A program made the position numbers and the translations under genes. A model generated the notes under the pieces. It was given only the letters and a program-made list of their open reading frames with translations, had not been told where the DNA came from and searched no databases. A stretch of DNA of 64,000 nt from Haliotis asinina (Eukaryota; Mollusca; Gastropoda; Lepetellida; Haliotidae). Positions 44,751 through 57,766 of the stretch are shown piece by piece. The DNA is taken from positions 26,862,249-26,926,248 of the forward strand of contig NC_090283.1 of NCBI RefSeq assembly GCF_037392515.1, in the 5' to 3' direction. The number at the start of each line of letters is the position of its first letter. The first letter of the stretch is position 1.

Positions 44751-44790
44751 TTGTTGTTGTTGTTGCTGCTGTTGCTGCTGCTGCTGTTGT
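44751..44790 (+). repeat. (GTT/GCT)n trinucleotide repeat
   Basis: TTGTTGTTGTTGCTGCTGTT..GCTGCTGCTGCTG. Confidence 0.9.
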
Positions 44791-45745
44791 AAAACCTCAG
44801 GAAAACAAAGTTTAACTACTGGCAGTATCTGTGGAACGGGTAATAAACGGACCTTAACGCGTCTTGTACGGCAGGCATAAGTTGGCTTCGTTTTTCCTTC
44901 CAGATCTTCCCGTCGCTGCGAGAAATAACAGAAACCAGTCTAAGGCTTGCAGGAGACGTCACCTGTATGTGTCCCGTCAAAGACAGTTTGGGAATATTCT
45001 TTTGTGGTTTCATCTGTTTTTATCTCTCCAAAAAAGAATGTTTAATTTTAGTCTTATCGTCTTATGTATACTGGTTAGGTGAGGCTTACATCCGTTGGAT
45101 GACCCTTGTCACGTGAAAACGGTATTGGTGGAGCGATAAACGGCCAAAGTGTGAAATCATCTTGTTGATTTTTAATAAGAAAATATCTTATGCCCAAACG
45201 CAAAAAACAGAAATGGGGTCATTTGGACTGATTGCCAGATGTGCGACAATACATTTGACAATGATTATTGAAACTTCTTATTTGATAATGGTAATATGTA
45301 TGAAGAAATTGGAATTAAGATCAGTGAGTTAAGGTTTTTCAGTTGCAACATAGCATGTCGTGTGAATGTTATTTTTAACGAAGCCATGAATGTTACAGGC
45401 TTTTGGGCAGAACGTGGGCATGTGATCCGAACTGAGAATCATAATCATTGGTCATCGGATCCTGACACGTGTAAGGGACAAAACTCTGTATCGACTGTTG
45501 ACCGCCTAAATTTTGACTATCGGTAGCATAGAGAGACGAATGCGATGGTGTATTTTGATGAAGTCACCCAAAGCACCAGAAAACGACCTAAATATTACAT
45601 CCTTTAAAATTAGTTCCTCATATTACAATCAGTATTCTGTAAACATTTCGAAACGATTACGGGTGTCTATCTATTTTCGCCGATATTTTTGCAAACTGTT
45701 CCAGCATAACAATACAGCTCGACTCTTATTTCACGCCAGCGGTCT

Positions 45746-45823
45746 TATCCAGACTTAAATATTTACAGACCGCCGCCATGTAGCTGGAATATTGCTGAGT
45801 GAGTCGTAAAACTAAACTCAATC
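45746..45823 (+). mobile_element. Repeat B tail fragment
   Basis: ACAGACCGCCGCCATGTAGC, TGGAATATTGCTGAGTGAG, TCGTAAAACTAAACTC. Confidence 0.75.
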
Positions 45824-46071
45824 ACTCATGATATTGGTCGGTATTCAAATATATGTTATCGTCCGTATGCAAATCATGCAAAACATGTTTGGTGTTGTGA
45901 CGACCGGCCACGAAACAATGATTCGTAAAGATAGGTTCCCATACGTAGGTCACGACGCTTCGAGAGACCTTAGTGCTTCCGGTGACAAACAATATTTCAT
46001 GCATTTTCATGGTTTTCAGGTGACAGTAAGGAACCGATAATGCTTGCAGGAATAAAAAACATTCGATCTAA

Positions 46072-46827
46072 CCACAGGGGCTTGTACTGTTGAAAATAAT
46101 ACGTCCTGGGTCCAACATGCCTACACTGATATCCATACACACATAAAGAGGGAAAGGGATGTAACGCGCACAAAGTTGTCGAACACCCCACTCTCGATTA
46201 TGGGCGAATTCTGGGTGGGAAATTGTGGAACATACAGCCGCTGCTCTCTAATTGGTCAAATATAAATCACCAGTATTATTTTTATGTCGTGGTGCGATGT
46301 ATCGTGTTGGTGCGAGCCTATTGAGGGTGAAGGACAAACATGGTGGACTCCATCACTCGATACCGCTAATTTCCCAAGAAAGTCGTGTATTACAGGTAAA
46401 AGAATAACATATTTCAATTGCGGGGTTGTAGAGCGAAAACGGAATATCTAGCGATTACGGTAATGTTGTTTTTCGCCGATCGGGTGTTTTAATGTGAAAT
46501 ACATCGTATTTCTTCCCCGAGAGGCGATGATTTTCGTAGGCAGGTACAAATGAAAAGGTTGTCTTTTCCCGAGTTCCAAGCAAAAAAGTTACTCGGTACA
46601 TAGCGCACCGATTTTGATAATTTTGGATTCATTCGAAAGGGAATTTATCTGGCTTTATTTCACTTATCGCGACTGTATGTTCCACAATTTCCCACCCAGA
46701 ATTCTCCCATAATCGAGAGTGGGGTGTTCGACAACTTTGTGCGCGTTACATCCCTTTTCTATGTGGATGTCAGTGTAGGCTTGTTGGACCCAGGATGTAT
46801 TATTTTCAGCAATACAAACCCCTGTGG
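46072..46827. mobile_element. Large fold-back element
   Basis: Left arm 46072-46237 (from CCACAGGGGCTTGTACTG to GGAACATACAG) is the near-complement of right arm 46673-46827 (from CTGTATGTTCC to CCCCTGTGG); the left arm is about 11 bases longer. The 435-bp centre (46238-46672) has no gene I can recognise. Confidence 0.88.
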
Positions 46828-47704
46828 ATCTAACTATTCCCAAATTAGCCAACCATTACGACTATCGACAGCTGTGACAGCCAAGCTTGGTTGTACACCT
46901 GAACCGGTCCAGTAAAGTCATATTTGCCGAAACACTACTTGGAACCAGAAGTGTTTCTTGAAAACTACGTTTATCACCGGAAATCTGGTACCAGAAATAA
47001 GCTGGGCCCCGTCTCGCATATCGCAAGTTGGTGCTCTCAAAGGGAGCCATAAACAAGCTCAGTACCGGAAGTAGCGCCTCCCGAGACTTACAGGTCCCAT
47101 TAAACTCGATGGATTATGTGAGTTTTTATGTCCTGGTGAACGTTGATCCGCCGCAAGTACGTGTCAGAATTTGGATTTACCCTCACGAGTCCTTGTACAT
47201 TAGTATAGGACTCTCCTTGGGAAAAAATACACAGTAATCACGTCATTATTAGATGTCTATTAATCCATAACCTTCTCCAATTGTGCGTTATGTCTTACGA
47301 CCCTCTCCAAGGGAATGTCATTTTCTTTCAATCAAGAAGTCTGTCATTATGTCCAATGTAGCCAGACATCGGGAAGGTGAAAATATATACCTGAAAATAA
47401 ATATATCAGATTAGAATTTTAACAGTCCTAGTGTAGTTGAACGGGACGTGATTGCTGGCAGTATGTCACATGTAATTATCATGGTGGAAACATGCGTGCA
47501 CCACAGTACTGAGACAAGTGTGCTGTTTACGTCGCAGGGAACAGTATCTGGGCTGTATCACGGTGACCGGTCAACAATCTGGACGAATCACCCTTAATAA
47601 GACACCAATATTTACCGCCTTCTCCATTATTGGACGCCATCAAGTGCAGGTTGGTGAGGAGTTTGACATCAAACCTACCTGATCCCCCCCATTCCTATTC
47701 TGTC

Positions 47705-47790
47705 GGGGCTGTAGTGTATCTTAGTGGTTAAAGAGTTCCCTCATCACGCCAAAGCCCAGGGTTCGATTCCCCATATGGGTACAATGTGTG
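47705..47790 (+). mobile_element. SINE A, 3'-truncated
   Basis: TATCTTAGTGGTTAAAGAGT, CCAGGGTTCGATTCCCC, then cut at ACAATGTGTGA where a second copy begins. Confidence 0.85.
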
Positions 47791-47791
47791 A

Positions 47792-47953
47792 GGGCGATGG
47801 GGTAGCCTTGAGGTTAAAGCATTCGCTCGTCACGCTGAAGACCCAGGTTCTATTCCCCACCTAGGTACAATGTGTGAAGCCCTTTTCTGGCGTATCCCAC
47901 CTTGATATTGCTGGACTATTGCTAAAACGGCGTAAAACTAGACTCAGTCTTTC
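47792..47953 (+). mobile_element. SINE A, head-to-tail with the previous copy
   Basis: GATGGGGTAGCCTTGAGGTT, CCAGGTTCTATTCCCC, GATATTGCTGGACTATTGCT tail. Joined directly to the truncated copy. Confidence 0.88.
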
Positions 47954-48015
47954 ACGACAGGCACAAGGTACTGGGGATCGTTTTATGGTTTGATATGTTA
48001 ATTTGGTATTGTTTG

Positions 48016-48190
48016 TCGCGCTTAGCCATCGCACAAGCAAATAACGGCTGTCTGTAAATTATCGACATTGGACCTGTCAATCCAATGATTGATATTATGA
48101 GCCTTCATCTGCGATGGGGGTATAATAACACGCATCAACCTCAACCTCCATCTGTCGCCTTTTACGAAGAACACAAGTTGTTTAAGATGT
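48016..48190 (-). mobile_element. Repeat B, diverged
   Basis: CGGCTGTCTGTAAATTATCG, GACCTGTCAATCCAATGATT, TCTGTCGCCTTTTACGA. Confidence 0.65.
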
Positions 48191-48788
48191 ATTCCATCAC
48201 TGATCTTCGTGACCTTTCCGTGCCAAGCGGTAAGGTGACATAGATCTATCTCGTAAATATGCCCTAATGCGATGATCCAGTAACCGATATTCAGCAAACA
48301 TTCCTTACATTATCTCTAGTATATCGACCTCTTAAGACTTACAACGCTACTGGCCTAATGACCCAACATCATCTGTCCAGCGTGCACGAAATTCTGTCTC
48401 AAACGAAAATCTTGCTGTTTGCTAAACAGCGCACTCAGAAACAGCTTAGATGTTGTTTTTAATCAATCGAATCAGGACCAGACAATCCGGTGATTGACAT
48501 ACGAAGACATGTATCTGTCGTGGAGGTCGTTAAGCCTCATCACCGTGGTATCATGTTACATGTATCGGTTTATGAAGAACCATTCTAAGCCGGAGTTTCA
48601 CTGGCCGGAGAGTTTTCTGACCTCACACCCGGACAGCCATGAGGTTACCTTTATCTATCTAATATTCATGATGCGATGATCTAGTAACCGATATCTAGCT
48701 AACGCTCATATTGTAAATGTAACTTCCAACTTAAGAGCAGAATTTCTGCAGATGGTCACCGGGGGTTAAAACTGGTCACTTTCGGGAT

Positions 48789-48862
48789 TTGAATGGTGAG
48801 ACTCGCTGACTTGGTAGACACATGTCATCGTATGTCAATTCTGAGGCGTAAAACTTACTGCG
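48789..48862 (+). mobile_element. Repeat B fragment
   Basis: CTCGCTGACTTGGTAGACAC, ATGTCATCGTATGTCAATTC, then directly AGGCGTAAAACTTACT, i.e. core joined to tail. Confidence 0.6.
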
Positions 48863-49447
48863 CACGTAAAAACACGGCTGCCTATCCAACTACACCAACT
48901 CCACGGGATCGTCACCACTATCTAGCATCTCATCTAGAGTCTTCATACGGTTCATGGGTGGTCCAAGACGCTCCGTACAGCAGAGTTACTTCCCTTGACT
49001 GCGACCTTGGATATGGAGACGTCAAAACGACCCATAAGTAGGTCTCGGCACTTTGCGATTCGGGTCAAGTAAAACAGTACAACGATAACTGTCAGCATTT
49101 CTGGCTTCTCCTCTTACTTATAATGAAAACGACAAAAACAAGAACAATACAAACATAGTCAAAATCATTCTGATTACTAACATCTCATATTTACGTACAA
49201 ACGATCCCTGAATCAAGGGAAGAGTCCTCGTGCAGCAGTGCAGTACTGCAGTAAATAGGGTTTTAAGAAATTGTGGACTGTTTATCCCAGATATGGTCGT
49301 AACCCACATCTGGTCGCTACAAACGTGCAGATTCAAATACGTAAATATTGCATACTCCGGGTGAATTAATTCATTCTTCATTCTCCCCAAAGTGAATTAA
49401 TTAATTAATTTGGTTCACTGTGATACTTACTCCTCCCGTGTCCCCTC

Positions 49448-49555
<108 letters not shown>

Positions 49556-50359
49556 GATGTATGTTGATAAGCATACCTAACTCCCGTTCAAGATATAAGC
49601 ATACCGATTTTTGATATGGATTAACCAGTTCTAATCGTCTAAACAGGTTTAATTTAAATGAAGTGCGGATATTGTCTCACAAGCACGGTTCTTTCGAAAA
49701 TTGTCTTGTGATTCTTCACACAGGGATCAGTGTTACTGTAAAATATACACCCTGTGAGTCTGTCAGAGAGTGTTGGGTCGTCCATACGTGTACTTGTAGT
49801 GTACATGATCCAATATTGAATTAGTCATAGAATGCTGGCAACAAATATGAACGTGTTCAAGTATAAATAGTCAATAAAATAAACTATATTGTCCAGATAA
49901 ATGCACCGTATGATTGTAATAGCTAATGAATTACTTATCATGAATTTAGGTTTGCTTGAATTTGTTTAAACAATACAGAAATCTAAATTTGGGGAATATT
50001 TGTGAGCAATGCGTGCCACCAATGATGACAACACTTCAGAAACGGACTATAGACGTTTGGAGACTGCGCACATGTCAACATGTCAGTTCATACCGCTGAT
50101 ACAAGAATGAACGGTTTACCGGCCTATTGTTATCTAAATTCATAGTCAGAAATGAATGACAGTTACGTGTCTGAACAGGGAAATTATCTGTAAGTACATC
50201 GATATCCACATTTCAGTCAAAACCCGACGGGAAATGTTTCCAAAATGTGTAGGACGAGGGGTAATCGGCCACGGGAATCTAAACAGGTTTGTTCTGAGCT
50301 TTACATCGCATCTGCATTATGTCAGCCATATAACGGCGACAAATCTGAGTAGGATATAA

Positions 50360-50579
50360 GTGAGTGAGTGAGTTTAGTTTTACGCCACAATCAGCAATAT
50401 TACAGCTATATGGCGGCGGTCTGTAAATAATCGAGTCTGGACCGGACAATCCAGTGATCAACAACATGAGCATCGACCTGCGCAATTGGGAACCGATGAC
50501 ATGTGTCAACCAAGTCAGCGAGCCTGACCACCCAATCCCTTAGTCGCCTCTTACAACAAGCTCAGTCGCCTTTTATGGC
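50360..50579 (-). mobile_element. Repeat B with 13-bp target-site duplication
   Basis: 220 bp between direct repeats GAGTAGGATATAA (50347-50359 and 50580-50592). Near-consensus: CTATATGGCGGCGGTCTGTA, GTCTGGACCGGACAATCCAG. About 54 bp shorter at its head than the copy at 28835, so 5'-truncated. Confidence 0.93.
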
Positions 50580-50737
50580 GAGTAGGATATAAAGGCAGTG
50601 TTCTCGGCCGCGATCAAATCTTCACTGTATAGGGCTGCATGTGCGAAATGTACATGCATGGTCACTCGCCATTTTCCGAACCGGAAGTATTTACGGATAT
50701 GTAGCCGGAAGTATTTGAAGACATCTTGAATGTGTTT

Positions 50738-51052
50738 CTATTAAAGATATCTTGAATTCATTTCAAGATATCTCCAGTTCATTTCAGGATATCTTCAGTT
50801 CAATTCAAGACATGTTTAAGACATTTATATGTCAGTAATACCTCAGTACATTTTCTGTATTAGAAATATCTATAATTCAGTTTAAAATATCAGCAATTCT
50901 TTTTTAAGAATTCGTTAATATAATTCAACATATCCTTAATTCACTTCGTGATATCATGAATTTTATTGGACATATCTAAAATTATCTCAGTTCGAGATAT
51001 CTTCAATTCAAATCAAGATATCTTTAAAACAACTGAAGATATCTTTAGTTTC
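50738..51052 (+). repeat. Degenerate 21-bp GATATC repeat
   Basis: GATATCTTGAATTCATTTCA at 50746, 50767 and 50788, then drifting copies (ATATC, GACATG) to AAGATATCTTTAG. Confidence 0.75.
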
Positions 51053-51059
51053 TCAATAA

Positions 51060-53340
51060 AAGTGAAAACGGCTTATCATTTTGTAAGAAATCAGTCATAG
51101 GTAGTGATGTCAAACGTTAACATCGTTGTACATATTAGGCAATTTCTTTGAGGTGATGACTTCCAGTATTGTGATGTATATTTTGTGTATCGTTCAGATA
51201 TTTTTCGTGAAACTAATTTCAGTATCTACATATATCCTTGTTCATTATCATATCATACGTGGATATATACTCTTTAAAAATAAAGTAGGGGAACCTGAAC
51301 TTTCAATATGCATAGGAAGTGTAAACGTTAACAAACGTTTCAAGGACAGACATCTTATGAACGCACCGTCATTTCCCTCTATTGCCACCCCTAAACACAA
51401 TGCATGATGTGCACGCGCACAACGCATTCATGATTTTGATGCTTTTTCAAGAAATCAATTAGAAAAATATTTTTGACACTCATCTTGCATCACACATTTG
51501 TTAGTGTTTGCTTCTAGTCGTTTGTTATAAAATGAAAATCGTATATATGCAAATTACATGCCATAAACCAATCATTTTTCAAAAGCGACTACATATATAT
51601 TCCAATTAACTATGGTTGTAAGGAAGTGCAAACGGTGATAAATCTCCTAAATATTTTTAATCGTAAATAAGAAAAATGAACTTCCCCTACTTTATTTTTA
51701 TGAGTGTCGGATATGCGTTTTTTATTCTCTGAAAGTTTTTTATTGTTTGAATACTGTTTACAAAGGAAAATGGCACATTTAGTGTAGTACATCATATTTT
51801 AACCTTTATACAAGTGTTAGAAGGTCATATGTAGCCATTACAGCAACATGTGCTTCAGTTCCTGTGATGTACAATATGCTGGGACTAATCTTGTAGTTTC
51901 ATATGAACAGGTTGATAAACAGCGATTTAATTCAACCCTATAAGTAAACCTGATAATAGTAATGAAAGCGATTTATGCATTTTATAAAATGTATGTGCAC
52001 ACATGTTTAGAGGAACTGCCTTGTTCATCAAATTTGTTTGTGTCGTTTTATAGACAAAAGAATTATGAACATTGACTGACCAGGTGGACCAACCAAAGAT
52101 CCATATTTTAATAGTTCCATACGTAAAAGCGATCTTTGAGCACCTTTCATCGCATACCTAGGAAGAGAAATAGGAACATAATCATTAACAATGAACATTT
52201 ATATCCCAAAACAATATTCAGGTGCTGTGAAATATCATTTTTCATTTACGATAAATTTATGCCACACAGGTGCGCGTTTGCTCAAAATAAGATACGCAGT
52301 CAAACCGTATAATTGTTTATATATTCAGGACACTATTTAAATGGTAAAACCATTCATTTTATGTTTTGGTTAAAGAGTGTTGAATTCTGACATGGAAGAC
52401 GAGGCCTTTTATACAATTAGTGAAGATTACGTGACACATATACTAATCAGCAAACCAATGCTGTCTTTTTCCGACGTCACAAAATGCACAAACTATGCAA
52501 CAGCACAAACAGGAGAAAATGGGAAATAACATATATCGAATAGGGCCATCCAAATCTCTATTACTTTCTTTCTCATGTAGTCCAATGTCATCTTTTGTTT
52601 TAATTTGCGAAACTACCAAAAGGTATATGCTCACATTGGGGAACTTTCTATTGTAATAGTTTGCAACACATTTTCTCCAAGTGATTTGAGTTAAATGGTC
52701 CTAGTGTTGTGCGTTGCGGAGTTACGTCCCCCTGTTTTTATACGCGTATTACCTCTCTAACGTCGTTTGACACCTTAGTGGAAAATCCATTTTTGACATT
52801 TATTGCGAATCATTTTTAATGTATTTTATGCATTACCACATAAATCCATTTCATACACATTTATGTCGTTCAGACATCAGGTTGTATTTTCTTCGCCCAC
52901 ACTTTCCGTCAGGATGCAAAATTTTTAAAAATCGTAGCACAGTGCTGTAATCGGTGAATGATGAAAAGAGGGCAAACTTACAGCTTTTTGACGCACAGGA
53001 ACATATTGCAATATCTATTTCTCAGACCACTGAGGTAGTCGCACTTATACTTACTCCAACGGGAAGAAAATGTAATATTCTACATTTCTGTGCAATTTTA
53101 TAGCCGTTAGCAGATTCAAGTCCACGCGACCTCAGTTTTAGCACAACGTTCACTTTTCAAACCTTATGAAAATGTACGCCTGAAAAGAACTCGGCATCCT
53201 TGGGAGTAGCTTTGCTAGCGCCCGAGTGCTGTAAAGTTATAATACTTCAGGGCTAGCGTCCGAGCGCTTTAGCGTTATAATAGTTCAGGGCGAAAGTGTG
53301 CCATATTACTCTATACATGGTGGTTGAGCGAACTGTATTT
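51060..53340. other. AT-rich stretch, no gene seen
   Basis: Frames under 95 codons without motifs. An 18-bp inverted pair AAAAATAAAGTAGGGGAA (51275) and its complement (51681) is the only structure noted. Confidence 0.55.
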
Positions 53341-53346
53341 CTTAAT

Positions 53347-53526
53347 TACAGTGGAAGCTGTCTATACCGGCACTCATTGGGACTAAGTAAATCATCCAGT
53401 TTAGACAATGTGCCGGATTGTAGAGCTGATGGTGAATGTACAAGTCTTGCATGGGACTGAGATTTTAGGCCGGTGATGACAACTTGCCGGATTGGACAGA
53501 TGCTGATTTCGACAGCTTCCACTGTA
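53347..53526. mobile_element. TA-flanked MITE (Tc1/mariner-like)
   Basis: 180 bp with perfect 16-bp ends TACAGTGGAAGCTGTC and GACAGCTTCCACTGTA. The ends begin TA-CAGTG, as in Tc1/mariner-type elements with TA target duplication. No ORF inside. Confidence 0.8.
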
Positions 53527-53576
53527 CCATAATAATACTAATCGACATTAACGATTAGTACTACTATTACTATTAC

Positions 53577-53655
53577 TACCAGTACTACTATTATTATCAG
53601 ACCGCCGCCATATAGCTGGAATATTGCAGAGCGCGGCGTAAAACTAAACTCACTC
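53577..53655 (+). mobile_element. Repeat B tail fragment
   Basis: CAGACCGCCGCCATATAGCT, GAATATTGCAGAGCGCGGCG, then (ACTC)n. Confidence 0.78.
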
Positions 53656-53772
53656 ACTCTCTCATTGTGTATGTGTGGCTACTTTTACTGGCCCAGACTT
53701 CAGTTGTTTCTATTCTGAGATACCATGCCGAAGATGAGCATGACTACCTCCCTCATGATCAGATACATTATA

Positions 53773-53957
53773 CCCAGGGCCTGGTTTTTCGGAGGTCTCT
53801 CAGAGCTAAGATGTAAGTTAATGTTAATGTATGGCACTTTCTACTATCCTAACGCTAATATTGTTGCTGAGCTGAGAAGTTAGTCGTAGGTGCCATACAC
53901 TTAACGTAAACTTACGACTCTCTTAGCGCTAAGAGAGCTTCGAAATTCCAGGCCCTG
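53773..53957. mobile_element. Palindromic element, CCAGGGCCT type, longer copy
   Basis: CCCAGGGCCTGGTTTTTCGG at the left and CTTCGAAATTCCAGGCCCTG at the right, with CTCTTAGCGCTAAGAGAG; an inner inverted pair GTATGGCAC/GTGCCATAC extends the stem. Confidence 0.8.
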
Positions 53958-53989
53958 ACGCCGAGCCGACCAGTCCTTGTTTTACCCAT

Positions 53990-54122
53990 TAATGGCGAGA
54001 ACCAGGCAGGAACCAACAAGTACCAGAATTTAATGCTTTTGGTATGACCCGGTCATGGATCGAACCCGCGACCTTTCGCTCTCAGGGCGGACACTCTAAC
54101 CACTAAACCACCACCACCAGTG
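53990..54122 (-). mobile_element. tRNA-headed SINE, family D
   Basis: The complement reads TGGTTTAGTGGTTAGAGTGT..GGTCGCGGGTTCGATCCATG, a clear A-box/B-box pair different from families A and C. Confidence 0.6.
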
Positions 54123-54250
54123 TGTGAGTATACTAAGTAGGGTTACACTGCGATACATGGTATCTAGGGATTATCTATAATATATGGATTAATTTTGAAA
54201 AGTAGACATTGGTCCAGTCCAGTGCTGCTGTCTGATTCCCAGCGCTGTTC

Positions 54251-54385
54251 TGGGGAAGTGGAGTAGCCTAGTAGTTGAAGACTCGGGTCTTTTTCTCACA
54301 TGGGTGTAATGTGTGATCCCCAGAAATGGCGTCCCCCTCCTTGATATTGCTGAAATACTGATGAGTAAAGCTAAACTCACTCACT
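54251..54385 (+). mobile_element. SINE A, internally deleted
   Basis: GGAGTAGCCTAGTAGTTGAA, then a deletion into the B-box region, GATATTGCTGAAATACTG, (ACTC)n. Confidence 0.75.
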
Positions 54386-54559
54386 TATTCCACTTATAGC
54401 TGTTAACTCCTACATCTTATATTGTTTACAAATCCAACACTGATTCAAAACCTTTAATCCCCTTCCTCTCAATCATATACTTAATACATTAATTTTGCGA
54501 CGCATTTCAGGCTGGACCCCCGCACTCGCATTATGACGCATTAATTTCATGATTTACAG

Positions 54560-54735
54560 TATATAGTGCCGTGGTAAGGCGTCAGCCTATCGGGCTGAAG
54601 GCCCGGGTTCGATTCCCGGTTGAGACACTTAGGTTTCGGTCCCGAGGTGGGCACATTTGTCTAGTATCCTTGGACAAGATACTTTGACCCACAGTGTCTC
54701 AGTTCACCCTGCTGTAAAATGGGTACCAGTCAGAA
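54560..54735 (+). mobile_element. tRNA-headed SINE, family C
   Basis: GGTAAGGCGTCAGCC with B-box CCGGGTTCGATTCCCGG, then TCCTTGGACAAGATACTTTG, CACAGTGTCTCAGTTCACC and AAAATGGGTACCAGTC. No intact acceptor stem, so not a tRNA gene. Confidence 0.7.
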
Positions 54736-55050
54736 TGTGCTGACAATGTGAGTGTTTGGTTCATTGCGTCCAACAGGCAGCGTGGCTGTATGATCCGCGG
54801 GGAGTTGAAAAAGTATCGGAGAGTACGACAATGCCCGGGGTATTGAAATATACGTAGCGCGGTGAGCAGGCAGTGTGTCTAGATATGAGCGCCTTTTTAA
54901 CGGACTATTTATTACTATTACATACATTCAGATACTGTCATTTATTTAATTGTTTTGAAATGTATAAAGAACCAGATCACAATCCGTATTTGTTTCGAAT
55001 TCCGCCGTTATGCATGCTCCCAACCCGTTTTCGTTTTGTAATCTGTTATA

Positions 55051-55159
<109 letters not shown>

Positions 55160-55199
55160 CGACAGAAGGTTATTGTATTTCAGGGCCAGGAGGCCTAGA

Positions 55200-56780
55200 G
55201 TATAGTATAGGAAATATACTAGAGCGCAGTGATGTTTTGGTACATAGTTCGCAATGCCAATGCAATCTATCACAATACGTCATCGACAGGTTGTAATGTG
55301 TAACTTGTAGTATAGCATATAAATGGCAGCTACCGCCGCGACGACACGGGGTCGTGGAGGCGTGGTCATATTTGACAGGCGTCCGCGAAACCTGATCATA
55401 TATCGGCAGTGATAAGCCGCACTCAGACCTGTGGAGAACAATTATGAAACAGCCTATAGGTCGGAAGTCAGCGTATTTAAACCACCGTGCATTGTCTGGT
55501 GGGCTATTGTGGGGTGAGTCGGAGACCACAACACTCAGGTAGGTAGTCCACGCTGTTGTAGCTGTGGTGTTCATCACTGGTCATGTGACCATATTTGGCG
55601 AGGTACTGTCTGTGACAAACAGGCGTGACCTGCCACTGATGAAGTCAAATATACCCGTTACAGATAAGCATTCTTCGTTGATGATGCATTTAACCCGTTT
55701 TGTGCCGTCGTATTGGACTTATCATCAAGATAACTGTTATTATGTAGGAAGTGTGCGTTTTGTCCTATTTCGTTTTATTTCACGTATAATTTTTGAAAAA
55801 TTGAGATTGTGATTTGCAATTTTCGGCAATAGAATTAATCAAAAAAGCGTTTCATTTTCGTTTTATTTTAAGTAGAAATCTATTTTCGAAACGACCCGGG
55901 GCGACTGAATTAGTGTTATTAGGTATTATTTTTGTAAATATACAAGATTACAAGGGACGTTTAATTGCACTTATTCAACGTTTATTTTTCCCGAGGTAAG
56001 GCATTATGATGTTAGACTAACAGTAAACGTCAGATATCTATCGCGAGGAGGGACTGCGCCAGTTACCGGTTTGGACCTGCATTGTCTTAATGTCTTTCTG
56101 AACATTGTCACCTACTTATATTTTTCCACTGCAACAAGAGTGCCTCGGAATAACACGATTATGAGTACACTTGTAGCTTTGTTGTCATAGCAACGTCAAA
56201 AAAGTACATTTCTTTCTAAGATTAACATTTTCGACATATTGTTCACAGACAGCCAAATGATTCGACAAAAGACTATGCAAGTCAAAACACTGATTACAGA
56301 ACAGTCTCGTTCCTGTTTTACTGGGTTCCGTCCTATTGCACAACTTAGTACGATAACCAGTCCAGAATGTTTAGACTAATTCATTTAACTGGGTACATAA
56401 ATATCAATCAGTATGATTTGATACGTCCAAGTATTTGAATACTGCAACACCACGCTCCTTCTAATCCCCTCAAGCACATCGTACAGCGAACTCAGTCGTA
56501 CAGCGAGCTCTGACAAACAGAAATCTGGAAATCGTGGAAATCTCAAAACGAGGCTCTGCCGCTAGAAAGCTTTATCTGTCTGGTACTGAAATGATATTAT
56601 ATTAATCTCATTGTGCGTGACAGAACTACATTGAATAAGCGCAAACAACACATAACAGGTGTAACCAGTGAGCAGGATGCAGTGTGACTCATTTTACGTA
56701 CGGCATCAAACAGGGGCAGTGTGTGATCTCTTAGTTAAGGTAAACTTGTATTTACACAATACTGTCTTCGGCTACCTCAG
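55200..56780. other. Unique sequence, no gene seen
   Basis: One frame of 135 codons (minus, 55170-55577) has no motif and its end overlaps unique sequence near the microsatellite. Nothing supported. Confidence 0.55.
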
Positions 56781-56949
56781 CGGGGTGGGAGTGTAGCTTA
56801 ATGGTTAAAGCGTCCCCTCGTCACGCTGAAGACCAGTGTTCGATTCCCCTCAGGAGTACGTTGTCTGAAGCCCATGTATGGTGTCCACCGTAGTGACGTT
56901 ATTGAGATATTGCTAAAAAGCGGTGTAAATCCACACACGCTTCACTCAG
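56781..56949 (+). mobile_element. SINE A
   Basis: GTGTAGCTTAATGGTTAAAG, GTGTTCGATTCCCC, tail GAGATATTGCTAAAAAGCGG. Confidence 0.88.
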
Positions 56950-57012
56950 CTCCTCTACCTTCCACTTAACTCCGCTCCTCTCCACTCTACTCCGGGTCCC
57001 TCACCTCCACAA

Positions 57013-57318
57013 CTCTCTCTCTCCACTATACTCTGCTCCACTCTCTCCACTATACTCTGCTCCGCTCTCTCCACTATACTCTGCTCCACTCTCTCCACTG
57101 TACTCTGCTCCGCTCTCTCCCCTATACTCTGCTCTGCTTTCTCCGCTATACTCTGCTCCGCTCTCTCCGCTATACTCTGCTCCGCCCTCTCCGCTATACT
57201 CTGCTACGCTCTCTCCACTATACTCTGCTCCGCTCTCTCCACTATACCCTGCTCCGCTCTCTCCACTATGCTCTGCTCCACTCTCTCCACTATACTCTGC
57301 TCCACTCTCTCCGTTTCG
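57013..57318 (+). repeat. 24-bp pyrimidine-rich minisatellite, about 12 copies
   Basis: TCTGCTCCGCTCTCTCCACT(ATAC) every 24 bases. It is followed by a degenerate (ACTCC)n stretch to 57448. Confidence 0.92.
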
Positions 57319-57394
57319 CTCTCCCCTCTCCGTTTCACACCGCTCCTCCGCTCCTCTGCGCTATACTCCTCTTCACTCCGCTATACTCCGCTCC

Positions 57395-57448
57395 GGTTCA
57401 CTCCACTCCACTCCACTCCACTCCACTCCACTCCACTCCACTCCGCTC
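57395..57448 (+). repeat. (ACTCC)n pentanucleotide
   Basis: Ten or so CCACT units directly after the 24-bp array. Confidence 0.9.
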
Positions 57449-57766
57449 CCAGAACTACTTAACATTCGCCTAAATCTTTATAGATTTTAGCTTTTGCATG
57501 CAAAGATCGGACTTCCGTCTTACAGGAAATACGATGTACATGTAACTGGTTTTCAACATTGCAAATAACAGTCAGGCATATTGTTCAAGATGTCTGTTTT
57601 CTTATTAACATCAACGTCGTATTTAAATTACAATACGCGGAAAAGGTTTTCTTGCGGTCCGTCATGAAACATCGCATACATTTTCCATGTTCAACGATCC
57701 ACGTTTTCAGTACCTCAGTCAAAGAAGGGACTGAGAGCTCATTGCTATCTTTTTACACGGAGGTCA

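Larger units (their letters stand above)
43720..46070. other. Non-coding stretch, no gene seen
   Basis: Unique sequence with a trinucleotide repeat and a repeat B tail. GACCTGCT repeats three times at 43991-44014. Confidence 0.55.

Noticed and set aside
44350..44815. Phe/Gly-rich frames
   Set aside because: Caused by a T/G-rich low-complexity tract; no conserved motif.
54560..54640. Possible tRNA gene
   Set aside because: A good B-box and A-box, but no matching acceptor stem, and the body continues as a SINE.
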